Origin: Lysobacter avium
GTDB taxonomy: Bacteria; Pseudomonadota; Gammaproteobacteria; Xanthomonadales; Xanthomonadaceae
Length of the DNA: 64,000 nucleotides
Direction of reading: 5' to 3'
Assembly: GCF_015209745.1 (NCBI RefSeq)
Contig: NZ_CP063657.1
Location: 1,798,001-1,862,000, forward strand
In this document: piece after piece, positions 43,423-52,260 of the stretch
How positions within the stretch are numbered: the first letter of the stretch is position 1
How the letters are laid out: every line of letters starts with the position of its first letter
Made by a program: the position numbers and the translations under genes
Notes under the pieces: model-generated
Databases searched by the model: none
What the model was told of the DNA's origin: nothing
What the model saw: only the letters and a program-made list of their open reading frames with translations

Positions 43423-44247
43423 ATGAAATCGCTTGCCTCGCTTCGCCACTGGGCCCGCAAGTCCGAACACCCTGCGGCAGCAATGCTCCGCGGGCTGCGC
43501 CAACGCGGTCGCGGTTTCACCCTGCCCGCCCCACGCGTCGTGCTGCTGCCGTACCTCTGGCTGTTCCTGGCGCTGCGCGGGAGCGTGTTTTTCCTGCGCC
43601 GGGTACTGGTCGCCGAGCCGCTGTTCAAGGCCTATTGCACGCGGTTCGGCAAGGGCGTAACCACGGGGATATTCGTGCCGTGGGTGCATGGCAGCGGCGA
43701 GCTGCTGGTGGGCGACCACGTCCACGTCAGCGGCAAGTTGGGCATCCACTTTGCCGCCAGCTTCGTGGCTCGGCCGCGGCTGGTTATTGGCGACCACACG
43801 GACCTGTCGCACGACGTCCGCTTCGTGGTCGGACGGGAGATCCGCCTGGGCTCGCATGTGCAGGTGGCCGGCGGCGTCACCTTCCGCGACTCCGGCGGTC
43901 ACCCGGTCGATCCGGGCCAGCGCCAGGCGGGCGCTGCCCCCGGACTTGCCGACGTCAAACCGGTGGTGATCCACGACAACGTCTGGATCGGCACCGGCGT
44001 GCTGGTAATGCCAGGCACCGAGATCGGGGAAGGCAGCATCGTCTCGGCGCACTCCGTGGTGTCCGGCGTGATCCATCCGTACACCGTGGTCGCCGGCAAT
44101 CCGGCGCGGCGGATCGGCATGCTGACGCCGCCGGCGGGACGTGAGCATCTGGTGCCTGCGCGATCCGCCGCCAGGACCCCAGCCGCGGGCGCAGCGGCTC
44201 CGGCGGCCCCGGCGGCCCGCTACCCGTCGTCGGTGCAACCCACGTAG
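43423..44247 (+). CDS. Left-handed beta-helix (hexapeptide) acyltransferase
   Basis: 274 residues. An N-terminal helical/hydrophobic part (about 35-60) precedes hexapeptide repeats (GELLVGDHVHVSGKLGIHF through DNVWIGTGVLVMPGTEIGEG and VVAGNPARRIG), the signature of CysE/LacA/WbbJ-like acyltransferases. The C-terminal 45 residues are Ala/Pro-rich. It most likely acetylates a sugar of the polysaccharide. It is the last rightward gene of the export group and ends 63 bases before the convergent decarboxylase. Confidence 0.87.
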   Translation: MKSLASLRHWARKSEHPAAAMLRGLRQRGRGFTLPAPRVVLLPYLWLFLALRGSVFFLRRVLVAEPLFKAYCTRFGKGVTTGIFVPWVHGSGELLVGDHVHVSGKLGIHFAASFVARPRLVIGDHTDLSHDVRFVVGREIRLGSHVQVAGGVTFRDSGGHPVDPGQRQAGAAPGLADVKPVVIHDNVWIGTGVLVMPGTEIGEGSIVSAHSVVSGVIHPYTVVAGNPARRIGMLTPPAGREHLVPARSAARTPAAGAAAPAAPAARYPSSVQPT

Positions 44248-44310
44248 CGCGCGAGCCGTCGCCTGCGCGGTGCTGCGGTGCCCGTCGCCTGCCCTTTCTC
44301 TGCCGACCCG

Positions 44311-45546
44311 TCAGACCAGCGCTTCCACCACGTCGGGATGGCCGAGGAACCCGCGCGGACTTGCGCTGCGACCGTACGCGCCGGACTGGAACACCACCAC
44401 CAGATCGCCCACCTGCGCAGCCGCAAGGTCTATCCGGTCGGCCAGCAGGTCCAGTGGGGTGCACAGCGGTCCCACCACGCTGGCGACCTCGCGCGCGCCG
44501 GTGCGGGCATTGATCGCGACCGGGTAATTCCTGCGAAGTACCTGGCCGAAATTGCCCGATGCCGCGAGATGGTGGTGCATGCCGCCGTCGACGACGAGGA
44601 ACACCTGGCCGCGGGAAAGCTTGCGGTCAAGCACGCGGGTCACGTAGAGCCCCGCCTCTCCCACCAGGTACCGACCCAGCTCGATGACCAGATGCGCACC
44701 CGGCATGTCGGTGTGCGCGCGCTCGGCCAGGGCTGCGAGGTTGTCTATCACCGGAGCCAGCTCCAGCGGCGACTCGCCGACCGTGTAGGGAATGCCGAAG
44801 CCGCCGCCCAGGTTCAAGCTTCGCACCGGGGCCGGCAGCAGATCCTGCCACTCCAGGCTCAGCTCGTAGCTGCGGGTCTGTGCCTCGACGATGGCGGCCT
44901 GGCGCAGGTTCTGCGAGCCCGCGAACATGTGGAAGCCCTCGAAGGCCAGGCCGGCGGCGGTGATCTCGCCGAGCAACTCGGGCACCCGCTCCGCATCGAC
45001 GCCGAACGGGCGCGCCCCGCCGCTCATTTTCATTCCGGAGGCCTTCAACTCGAACGGCAGGTTGACCCGCACCGCAACCCGCGCCGGTCGCCCGTGGTTC
45101 TCGCTGGCGCGGGCCAGGATCGCGACCTCACGGAATGACTCGATATTGACCAGGATGCCTGCCGCGCTGGCCTGCCCGAGTTCGCCTTCGGACTTGCCGG
45201 GCCCGGCAAAGCTGATGTGCTGCGCGCTCATTCCCGAATCCAGCGCGACCCGCAACTCGCCGGCGGATGCCACGTCGATGCCATCGACCAGGCCCGCCAT
45301 ATGGCAGACCAGTGCCGGCATCGGATTGGCCTTCATCGCGTAGTGCAGGTGGACCCGTGCCGGCAGCCGCGCGCGCAGGGCGGATGCCCGCTCGCGCAAT
45401 GCAGCGCGGTCATAGAGGTAACACGGCGTGCCGCCGACGGCGCTGACCACCCGCGACAGCGGCTGCTCGCCGGCCAGCAGCAACTCGCCGTCGCTGTCGC
45501 GTGGCCACTGGTCCGCCGGATTGTATTTCGCACCGGCCACCGTCAT
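44311..45546 (-). CDS. PLP-dependent decarboxylase, exosortase-A-associated type
   Basis: 411 residues, fold type III (alanine-racemase/ornithine-DAP decarboxylase). The PLP lysine is in HYAMKANPMPALV near residue 60. FAGPGKSEGEL, the glycine loop LNLGGGFGIPY and the substrate-side QSGAYGRSASPRGFLGHP follow. Length and motifs fit the decarboxylases found in exosortase-A loci beside an acyl ligase. It probably decarboxylates a basic or diamino acid; the substrate cannot be read from the sequence. The start overlaps the upstream glycosyltransferase stop by four bases (ATGA). It is the last gene of the long leftward operon. Confidence 0.88.
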   Translation of the reverse strand: MTVAGAKYNPADQWPRDSDGELLLAGEQPLSRVVSAVGGTPCYLYDRAALRERASALRARLPARVHLHYAMKANPMPALVCHMAGLVDGIDVASAGELRVALDSGMSAQHISFAGPGKSEGELGQASAAGILVNIESFREVAILARASENHGRPARVAVRVNLPFELKASGMKMSGGARPFGVDAERVPELLGEITAAGLAFEGFHMFAGSQNLRQAAIVEAQTRSYELSLEWQDLLPAPVRSLNLGGGFGIPYTVGESPLELAPVIDNLAALAERAHTDMPGAHLVIELGRYLVGEAGLYVTRVLDRKLSRGQVFLVVDGGMHHHLAASGNFGQVLRRNYPVAINARTGAREVASVVGPLCTPLDLLADRIDLAAAQVGDLVVVFQSGAYGRSASPRGFLGHPDVVEALV

Positions 45547-46757
45547 GACGCCAGCGCCTTTCCTGCCAGGGCCGTGTGGAAATCCAGCAGATCGGAGATG
45601 TTGTGTTGCCACTGCCGGTTGGCCGCGACGTAGGCGCGGGCATTCGCGCCCACGCGCGCCAATCCGTCGACATCGTTGCTGTGGACAACGACGCGCTCGA
45701 CGGCGGCGTCGAGATCGCCTGCCTCGAACATCCACCCGGTCTGGTCCTCGACCAGCACCTCACGTATCGGCTCGAAGTCCGGAGCCACCGGCGGGATGCC
45801 GCACGCCATGAACTCGAACAGCTTGACCGGCGAGGTGTAATCGCCGGCGCTGGGCAGGATCGCCATGTCCATCGCTGCGAGCAGTCCGGGGACCTCGTCG
45901 TGCGGCACCCGGCCGGTCAGCACCACCTGCGAAGCGAGCGCGTGGGCATCGACGAATTCCTTCAGCGCGGGATAGGTGGCGCCGTCGCCGACCAGCAACA
46001 GCTTCAGGTGCGGCGCCTCGGCGAGCCGGTCGGCGATGCGATGCACGAACGCGTCGATGGCGTGCCATGGCACGAACGCGCCCAGGTACCCACACACCAC
46101 GTGCCCGTCCAGCCCGAGTCGCGCACGCACCTCATCGCGCTGGGCAGGAGTAAAGGTGAACTTGTCGATGTTGGCCGCGTTCGGGGTCACGATGGCCGGG
46201 GCGATCGCCCCGTGCGCCGCCTGCGCGCGGTCGCGGAACACGCCCGACACGAACACCAGTCCCGACGCGTTGCGCAGCACCCAGCCTTCGATCGCCATCG
46301 CCAGCTTCTGGAAGAACAGCGGCCGGACCCGCTCCACGGTCGCCGAATCGTTGACCTCCAGGATGATCGGGATACCACGTTTGCGGGCGATCCGGATCGA
46401 CTCGAACATGAAAAGCGAATAGCGCTCGTAGATGAAGTCCACGCCCGGGTTGCGCCGCAGCCACGCCCGCAGGCGCCAGCCCGCCACAAGGTTGTAGGCG
46501 AGCTCCACCACCTCGAACAAGGGCTCGGGCAGGCGGGTGACCGCGCCCATCCACGGCTTCACCTGGCGGGTCGGCGACATGGCCTTGGGTGACGAGTATG
46601 GATCCGCGCCGGGCAGGGAAATGATGTCGACATCCACGCCTTCGGCGCGCAGCGCATCGGTGATGCCGCGGATGTGCACGCCCTCCACCGCCTTGCCCTG
46701 GGTGCGGTGGTGATAGAGCACGTTGCGCACGCGCGGGCGGATGTCACCGTCGGGCAT
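45543..46757 (-). CDS. Glycosyltransferase family 4
   Basis: 404 residues, GT-B fold. The N-terminal domain includes VEGVHIRGITDALRAEG and FIYERYSLFMFES. The C-terminal sugar-nucleotide domain includes KLLLVGDGATYPALKEF, VVLTGRVPHDEVPGLLAAMD and the E-x7-E-like region SPVKLFEFMACGIPPVA. It adds a sugar to the lipid-linked repeat unit. I chose ATG 46757 because AAGGAG lies six bases upstream. An in-frame ATG at 46808 overlaps the FemAB stop (ATGA) and is a real alternative that would add 17 residues. Confidence 0.88.
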   Translation of the reverse strand: MPDGDIRPRVRNVLYHHRTQGKAVEGVHIRGITDALRAEGVDVDIISLPGADPYSSPKAMSPTRQVKPWMGAVTRLPEPLFEVVELAYNLVAGWRLRAWLRRNPGVDFIYERYSLFMFESIRIARKRGIPIILEVNDSATVERVRPLFFQKLAMAIEGWVLRNASGLVFVSGVFRDRAQAAHGAIAPAIVTPNAANIDKFTFTPAQRDEVRARLGLDGHVVCGYLGAFVPWHAIDAFVHRIADRLAEAPHLKLLLVGDGATYPALKEFVDAHALASQVVLTGRVPHDEVPGLLAAMDMAILPSAGDYTSPVKLFEFMACGIPPVAPDFEPIREVLVEDQTGWMFEAGDLDAAVERVVVHSNDVDGLARVGANARAYVAANRQWQHNISDLLDFHTALAGKALAS

Positions 46758-46804
46758 GGTCATCTCCTTCTGGACAATGTGCAGTTCGGCGGGGGTCGCC
46801 GGGT

Positions 46805-48046
46805 TCATTTGTGTGCCTGCACGGCATCGGCGGCGAGCGCACTCGCCAGCGGTACGCCGAACGTGTTTTTGCCCAGCATCCTTGACAACAGTCGTTCGCC
46901 CGACATCCGCGCACCACGCCTGCGTATGTCGATCCAGTGCAGCCGGCGGGCGTCGTTGGACAGGCGCCGCTTGTACTCCTGGGCACCCGCCAGAAAGTCG
47001 AACTGGCTCCATCCCTCCATCAGCGCCTGCTCGATCGTCGTGTGCAACGCGGCAAGACCGGGTCGGTCGTGCCTGGGCAGCGCGCCGTAGTTCAGCCCGC
47101 TGTTGTAGTAATAGATGCGGTCGCGCCACGCCAGGTTGTAGATGTAGCCGACCGTGAGCGGACCGGCGCTGACCCGCGTCATCCGGGTGAAACCCGTGGC
47201 CGTGCCGGCGCCAACCAATGACCGGTGGAACCGGCAGAAGAACGCGCTCGAGAATGACCCCGGCTTGCCCTTGCTGTTCCAGTAGCGGGTGTGCAGCGCA
47301 GCCATTTCCTCCAGCCACGCCAGCGCCGTGGAGGCGTCGCCGGCGACCTCCGCCCGCAACTCGCCATGGGCACCGTACCCGCGCCGGGCCTGGTTGAGCG
47401 ACCCGCGGATGTTGGCGCCCAGGCCGTCGTGATAGCTGCGGCCGGCCGCCCGCAGCGCCGCCAGGTCGACGAAATAGGACGGGCGCGCGTCCACACTTGC
47501 CGCGTCAAGGGTGGGAGGCAATGCCGATGCGATCGCATCGGCGTGGGCGGTGGCGCTGATCCGCAGCCGCCGCCAGCCCGCGCCCAAACGCCGGATCGCG
47601 TCAAACATTGCCTTGTAGCCGGCGGTTTCCGCGCCCGTGCGCACCAGCAGGCCGGCGTACTCGATGGTGACCTGGTCAACGGCGGGCTCCCCGGTTTCCT
47701 GCAGCAGCAACGAGTGGCTGCCAAACAGCCTGCCAACCCCCCGCTCGGACGCCTTCAACAGCAGGCTCAGGGCAAACACACCGGACTCGTCGCGTGCGCG
47801 GAATACCAGCGGGCGGCAATTGGCTGGCAGCAACGCCAGCCAGGTCGATACCCACGACCATGATGTGAACGGCGAGGCGTCCGATCGGGACTCCAGGCGG
47901 ATCCAGTCCACTGCGAGACCGGGGTAGGCGTCGACCGCCACCACCTCTGCGCGTATCGCCGACTCGGGTTTGGTGCACGGCATCGCGACGGGCAAGGCCC
48001 GGCTGGTGGTCAACATCTGCATGCCCGGGTCATTCGGCTTATCCAT
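46805..48046 (-). CDS. FemAB/BioF2-like acyltransferase
   Basis: 413 residues of the Acetyltransf_6/FemAB-like type. Landmarks are DASPFTSWSWVSTWLALLP, SYHDGLGANIRGSLNQARRG, MAALHTRYWNSKGKPGSF and near the C-terminus FDFLAGAQEYKRRLS. Relatives in exosortase-A loci (FemAB-like) are thought to transfer amino-acid or acyl groups. Here it sits in one operon with a carrier protein, an AMP-forming ligase and a decarboxylase, so a role in attaching an activated acyl or aminoacyl group to a sugar is plausible but unproven. It starts 41 bases after the NAD-synthase-like gene. Confidence 0.85.
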   Translation of the reverse strand: MDKPNDPGMQMLTTSRALPVAMPCTKPESAIRAEVVAVDAYPGLAVDWIRLESRSDASPFTSWSWVSTWLALLPANCRPLVFRARDESGVFALSLLLKASERGVGRLFGSHSLLLQETGEPAVDQVTIEYAGLLVRTGAETAGYKAMFDAIRRLGAGWRRLRISATAHADAIASALPPTLDAASVDARPSYFVDLAALRAAGRSYHDGLGANIRGSLNQARRGYGAHGELRAEVAGDASTALAWLEEMAALHTRYWNSKGKPGSFSSAFFCRFHRSLVGAGTATGFTRMTRVSAGPLTVGYIYNLAWRDRIYYYNSGLNYGALPRHDRPGLAALHTTIEQALMEGWSQFDFLAGAQEYKRRLSNDARRLHWIDIRRRGARMSGERLLSRMLGKNTFGVPLASALAADAVQAHK

Positions 48047-48087
48047 GCAGATCGATGGTCAGGCGAGTCGGCGGGCTCGCTGGACAT

Positions 48088-49110
48088 TCAATGGGCATGT
48101 CCTTGCTCCGCAACCCTGTCTTCCCTCACCGCGGGCACTTGCCACGCGTTGGCCACCAGGATCGGCGGCTCGTGCAGGTAACGCGTGGTGCGGCGCTTGT
48201 TGTCGATGTCGGCGTAGATCGCCTCCGCGCGCTCGCGATCGATACCCAGCGCCTCGGCCAGCCGGGTGGCCGGACAGCCGTGGTCCCGAGCCCACAACGC
48301 AAGATCCATCTGCCGGTAAGGCAAGGCAAAGTAGAACTCGTCCTGGCCCTGGGCGAGGCTGTAGGTGTCGGTCGTGGGCACCACGTTGCAAACCCGCTCG
48401 GGCAGGCCCAGGTGCCGTGCCATTGCGTAGACCTGGGACTTGTACAGGTGCGCGATGGGCTTGATGTCCGCCGAGCCGTCGCCGTTCTTGACGAAGAAAC
48501 CCTGGTCGTATTCCAGATGGTTGGGCGTGCCGACCACGGCGTAGTTGAGCCGGTCGGCGTGGTAGTACTCCAGGGTCTTGCGGATCCGCTGCTTGAAGTT
48601 GGTTGCGGCAACGATCTGCAGGTAGTCGGACAGGCCGAGCGTGCGTTCGTGCACCTCCCCCTCCGGTGACTCGGCGACCAGCTTGAAAACATTGACGCGC
48701 CCTTCCGTGCCGCCGTCGATCACGATCTTGAAGCGCCAGTCGTCGGTGAACGCGGGCAGCGCACGGCGGACCGCGGCGTCGCGCTCGGAATAACACCCGA
48801 TCGCCTCCAGCGCCGGCGCGATATCGATTGTGAGGCTGCGGATGCCCAGGTGCGTGGCGAGTATCCCGGCCCGAAGTGCGCTGTCATCGTTGGAGTCGCG
48901 TTCCGGCAGGATCAAGGCGAAGACCCGGTCAGGTCCCAGCGCACGGACCGCCAACGCGGCGCAGCACGAGGAGTCGATGCCGCCGGAGATCGCCACCACC
49001 AGTCCGCGCTTGTGCAACACGCGCGCCGTGGAATCACGCACGTGACTGGCGATGCGGTCCGCCTCGCGCTCCAGGTCGAGTTCGAGCACATCGAAATCCA
49101 GGGCTTTCAT
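48088..49110 (-). CDS. NAD-synthase-like ATP pyrophosphatase
   Basis: 340 residues. The PP-loop VVAISGGIDSSCCAALAVRA is near residue 40, and the NadE-type block FFVKNGDGSADIKPIAHLYK near residue 195. Downstream the family's dinucleotide-site loop is changed to PTTDTYSLAQGQDEFYF. It adenylates a carboxylate and transfers ammonia. It could be an ordinary ammonia-dependent NAD synthase, but its location inside a polysaccharide operon, overlapping the acyl ligase gene by four bases, suggests it amidates another acid. It has no glutaminase domain. Confidence 0.83.
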   Translation of the reverse strand: MKALDFDVLELDLEREADRIASHVRDSTARVLHKRGLVVAISGGIDSSCCAALAVRALGPDRVFALILPERDSNDDSALRAGILATHLGIRSLTIDIAPALEAIGCYSERDAAVRRALPAFTDDWRFKIVIDGGTEGRVNVFKLVAESPEGEVHERTLGLSDYLQIVAATNFKQRIRKTLEYYHADRLNYAVVGTPNHLEYDQGFFVKNGDGSADIKPIAHLYKSQVYAMARHLGLPERVCNVVPTTDTYSLAQGQDEFYFALPYRQMDLALWARDHGCPATRLAEALGIDRERAEAIYADIDNKRRTTRYLHEPPILVANAWQVPAVREDRVAEQGHAH

Positions 49111-50651
49111 TGCCACTCCCGCGCCGCGTCCGGCTCGGTCAGCAGGACGCGGCGGACCTTGCCTGACGCCGTGCGTGGCAAGCTCGCCAGGAACTCCACA
49201 TGGCGGGGAACCTTGTAGGTGGCCAGGCGACTGCGGCAATGGGCTCGCACGAGGTCCGCGTCCAGCGGCTGGTTGCCGGCGGCCACGATGAATACCTTCA
49301 CCACCTGCCCCAGGGTCGGCTCATCCACGCCCACGACGGCGGCATCGAGCACGCCTGGCAACTCAAACAGCACCTCTTCCACGTCCAGGGGGTGCACGCG
49401 ATGGGCGCCAGTCTTGATCATGTCGCTGCGCCGCCCGTCCAGGTAGAGATAGCCCTCGCCATCGAGATGGCCCATATCGCCGGTGCGGAGCCAGCCATCG
49501 CGCATGACCAGTGCGGTGGCCATCGGGTCGTTCCAATACCCGGCCATGACATTGGGACCATGCACCCATACCTCACCCGGCGACCCTGCGGCGAGGGGGC
49601 TACCTGCGTCGTCGCGCACCTCGATCCTTACCCCGCGGATCGCCTTCCCCGCCGAGCCGGACTTTTCATCCAGGCGCTCCGGTGGCAGCCACGCCAGGCG
49701 CGCGGTCGCTTCAGTCTGCCCGTACATGACGAACAGCCGCGCGTGGGGAATGGCATTGCGCAATCGCTTGATGAGGCCGGGCGCCATCGCGCCACCGGCC
49801 TGGGTCATGTAACGCATCGCCGAGAGGTCATGGTCGGCCAGCGACACCCGGTCCAGCAGCAGGGAAAACATCGATGCCACCCCGGGGAAGCCGGTGACCC
49901 GCTCACGAGCCATGACGTCTACGACCACATCCGGAAACACGAGGTTGGGCTGCAGCACCAGGCGGCCACCAACGGCCAGATGCGTGTGCAGGACCGAGGC
50001 GCCGTAGGAGTAGTAGAACGGCAGCATCGACAGTGCGCTGTCCGCTTGCGTCAACTCCAGGTATTCGATGATGGCGTCGGCATTGGCCACCACGTTGGCG
50101 TGGGTCAGGGTGACGCCCTTGGGCGCACCGGTAGTGCCGGAGGTGTAAAGGATGGTCGCCACGGGCTGGAAGATGTGCGCCACAGACGCGACCGGCGCGG
50201 ACCCGATCGCACCCTGCCAATGGGTGCCTCCGGGGGGTAGCCCGGCGTCGCCCGCGCCGTCGCCGACGACCACCCGTTGCGGCGCGACGCGCGCCTGGGC
50301 GAGACCCGCCTCCACCTCAGCGTTGCCGACCTCATGGACCAGCAGCTTCGCCCCCGCGTGCTCCAGCCAGGCGCCCAGCTCCCGCCCCCGGGCCTGCGCA
50401 TTCAGCGGCACTGCCACGCACCCGGCCAGCCAACTGCCGTAGCAGGCCACCACGGCTTCAAGACTGTTGGGAAGGGCGATGGCGATGCGCTCGCCGGCGC
50501 CGAGACCCTGCGCGTGCAGGAAACCGGCAAATCCCTTCACCCTGGCTGCCAGTCCGGTGTAGTCGATCCGGCGATCGCCATCGACGACCGCGACCATGCG
50601 CGGGTGGCGTCGTGCAGTGGCGAGGAGCCGTGAGGCCAGGGATTTCGTCAT
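49107..50651 (-). CDS. AMP-forming acyl-CoA/acyl-carrier ligase
   Basis: 514 residues, ANL superfamily. The A3 phosphate loop ILYTSGTTGAPKGVTLTH, A5 MYGQTEATAR, A7-A8 LRTGDMGHLDGEGYLYLDGR, and A10 PRTASGKVRR with the catalytic lysine are all present, so it should be active. It is like the exosortase-A-associated acyl-CoA ligases. It likely loads the carrier protein encoded immediately upstream, whose stop it overlaps (ATGA). The acid it activates is unknown. Confidence 0.9.
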   Translation of the reverse strand: MTKSLASRLLATARRHPRMVAVVDGDRRIDYTGLAARVKGFAGFLHAQGLGAGERIAIALPNSLEAVVACYGSWLAGCVAVPLNAQARGRELGAWLEHAGAKLLVHEVGNAEVEAGLAQARVAPQRVVVGDGAGDAGLPPGGTHWQGAIGSAPVASVAHIFQPVATILYTSGTTGAPKGVTLTHANVVANADAIIEYLELTQADSALSMLPFYYSYGASVLHTHLAVGGRLVLQPNLVFPDVVVDVMARERVTGFPGVASMFSLLLDRVSLADHDLSAMRYMTQAGGAMAPGLIKRLRNAIPHARLFVMYGQTEATARLAWLPPERLDEKSGSAGKAIRGVRIEVRDDAGSPLAAGSPGEVWVHGPNVMAGYWNDPMATALVMRDGWLRTGDMGHLDGEGYLYLDGRRSDMIKTGAHRVHPLDVEEVLFELPGVLDAAVVGVDEPTLGQVVKVFIVAAGNQPLDADLVRAHCRSRLATYKVPRHVEFLASLPRTASGKVRRVLLTEPDAAREWQ

Positions 50652-50905
50652 GCCACGCACGCTGCCATTTTTCGCGCCAGGAACGCACTGATCATGTCGA
50701 TCGAGTCGAAATTGCCCGGGATCATCTCTGCGGCTTCAACGCGTATGCCGTAAGTGGTTTCCAGGAACTCGACAAGCTCCAGTATCCCCGTGGAATCAAC
50801 GACGCCGCCGCGGATCAGCGACGCGTCATCGGCCAATGCCCCGGCGTCCTCGGTGAACAGGTAATTGCCGAGAATGAAAGGCTTGATCGTCTTCTTGAAT
50901 TCCAT
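50648..50905 (-). CDS. Acyl carrier protein
   Basis: 85 residues. The phosphopantetheine site is DSTGILELVEFLE with the serine in place, flanked by the usual helices (YLFTEDAGALADDASLIRGG before, IRVEAAEMIPGNFDSI after). The residue after DS is Thr instead of the usual Leu. It would carry the acyl group activated by the adjacent ligase. I chose the ATG at 50905; the in-frame ATG at 50926 is possible. A 98-base gap separates it from the upstream glycosyltransferase. Confidence 0.87.
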   Translation of the reverse strand: MEFKKTIKPFILGNYLFTEDAGALADDASLIRGGVVDSTGILELVEFLETTYGIRVEAAEMIPGNFDSIDMISAFLARKMAACVA

Positions 50906-51003
50906 CGCTTCATCGCGCCCCAGCATCAGATACCCATTACAACGGCAACACCGGCGACAAGCGGACGGGAGCTCCCGCGCATACGGGAGGTGGAGCGCCC
51001 TGG

Positions 51004-52260
51004 CTAGCGACCAGCCGGTCTGGCGTTGGCCAACACCTGCCTGCATGCGTCAAGGGTGTCGACGGCCACGTCGTGCCAGCCGCGACGCATCGAGGCGGCC
51101 ATTGCGGTGCGGTCCCAGTCGGCAACCAGCGCTTGCGCCAGGGCGCGCTCAAGGGCAGCGGGGTCGCGCGGCGGCACGAGCAACCCGTTGTCTTTGCGCA
51201 CGATCTCGCCTGCCCCGCCCACGTCACTGACCACGACGGGGCAGCCGCACGCGATCGCCTCGACCACCACGTTGGGATAGCCCTCCGACCAGCTGGGCAA
51301 GGTCAGCACATCGGACGCGCCAATCCACTCCGCGACGCCGGTCGGCTCCATCCCGCCGGGAAGGTGCACGCGTGACTCGATGCCATGGGCGCGCAGCAGC
51401 GCCGGGAGCTGGCCGCGCATCACGCCATCGCCGACCAGGGCCAGGCGCGCGCGCGGATCGCGCGAGGCGATGGCGGCGAATGCCTGCAGCAGCTCGATCA
51501 GGCCCTTGGATTCGACGAAGCGCCCGACATAGACAACCAGCCGCGCTTCCGGATCGACTCCCAGTTGCGCGCGCATCGCGCCACGCTCGCGCGGGTGGAA
51601 GACGGCGGTGTCGATGCCGTTGACGATCGTGCGCACCTTGACCGGGTGTGCACCAAAGGTGGTGATCGCGGCAGCCCGCATCGCCTCGCTGACTGTCAGG
51701 ACCTGATCGGCGCCGGCGAGGACCTTGCGCGTGAGGTAGGCGTTGATGCCCGACCGCACGTGGATGTCCGAGCCCCGCGCACCCACGATGCACGGAACTC
51801 CCAGCCGCCGCGATGCGCGCAGCGCAGCGTAGCCATCGGGATAGATCCAGTACGCAAGGACCAGGTCAGGCCGGAACGCGCGCAGGCGCGGGGTCAGGGC
51901 ACGGGCGCCGACCATGCCGTTGGTGGCCCGCGATACGCCGGGGATGCCCGGGTAGGTGTAGGGCTCAAGGTCGATGCCATCCAGGCGGTAGTCGGGGCCG
52001 ACCTCACCGTGCAGGAAGCTGCGCGGCGCCAGGCCCGGGAGGCGCAGGTAGCGCACTTGGGGCAGAAACACCCGCACCGTCGTCAGGCCGCTGAGCGCGC
52101 GGGCGGTCTCGTGGATGTAGCGGCCGCGCGTCCTGTCATACGGCACCGGCAGTATCGGGGTCACCAGGGCGATGCGCAGCGGCGTGCCGCCCTCGACATC
52201 ATCGGGCGCCGGCGGCCGTGGCGACAATACCGTGTCAGGGGAAAGGCCGACCCCGTTCAT
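51004..52260 (-). CDS. Glycosyltransferase family 4
   Basis: 418 residues, GT-B. The N-terminal domain has PYDRTRGRYIHETARALSG and the C-terminal domain VYVGRFVESKGLIELLQAF, LALVGDGVMRGQLPALL and the donor-binding SWSEGYPNVVVEAIACGCPV with the E-x7-E pair. It probably builds the repeat unit. The start overlaps the ligase/polymerase stop by four bases (ATGA); a longer frame upstream lies inside that gene and is not used. Confidence 0.92.
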   Translation of the reverse strand: MNGVGLSPDTVLSPRPPAPDDVEGGTPLRIALVTPILPVPYDRTRGRYIHETARALSGLTTVRVFLPQVRYLRLPGLAPRSFLHGEVGPDYRLDGIDLEPYTYPGIPGVSRATNGMVGARALTPRLRAFRPDLVLAYWIYPDGYAALRASRRLGVPCIVGARGSDIHVRSGINAYLTRKVLAGADQVLTVSEAMRAAAITTFGAHPVKVRTIVNGIDTAVFHPRERGAMRAQLGVDPEARLVVYVGRFVESKGLIELLQAFAAIASRDPRARLALVGDGVMRGQLPALLRAHGIESRVHLPGGMEPTGVAEWIGASDVLTLPSWSEGYPNVVVEAIACGCPVVVSDVGGAGEIVRKDNGLLVPPRDPAALERALAQALVADWDRTAMAASMRRGWHDVAVDTLDACRQVLANARPAGR

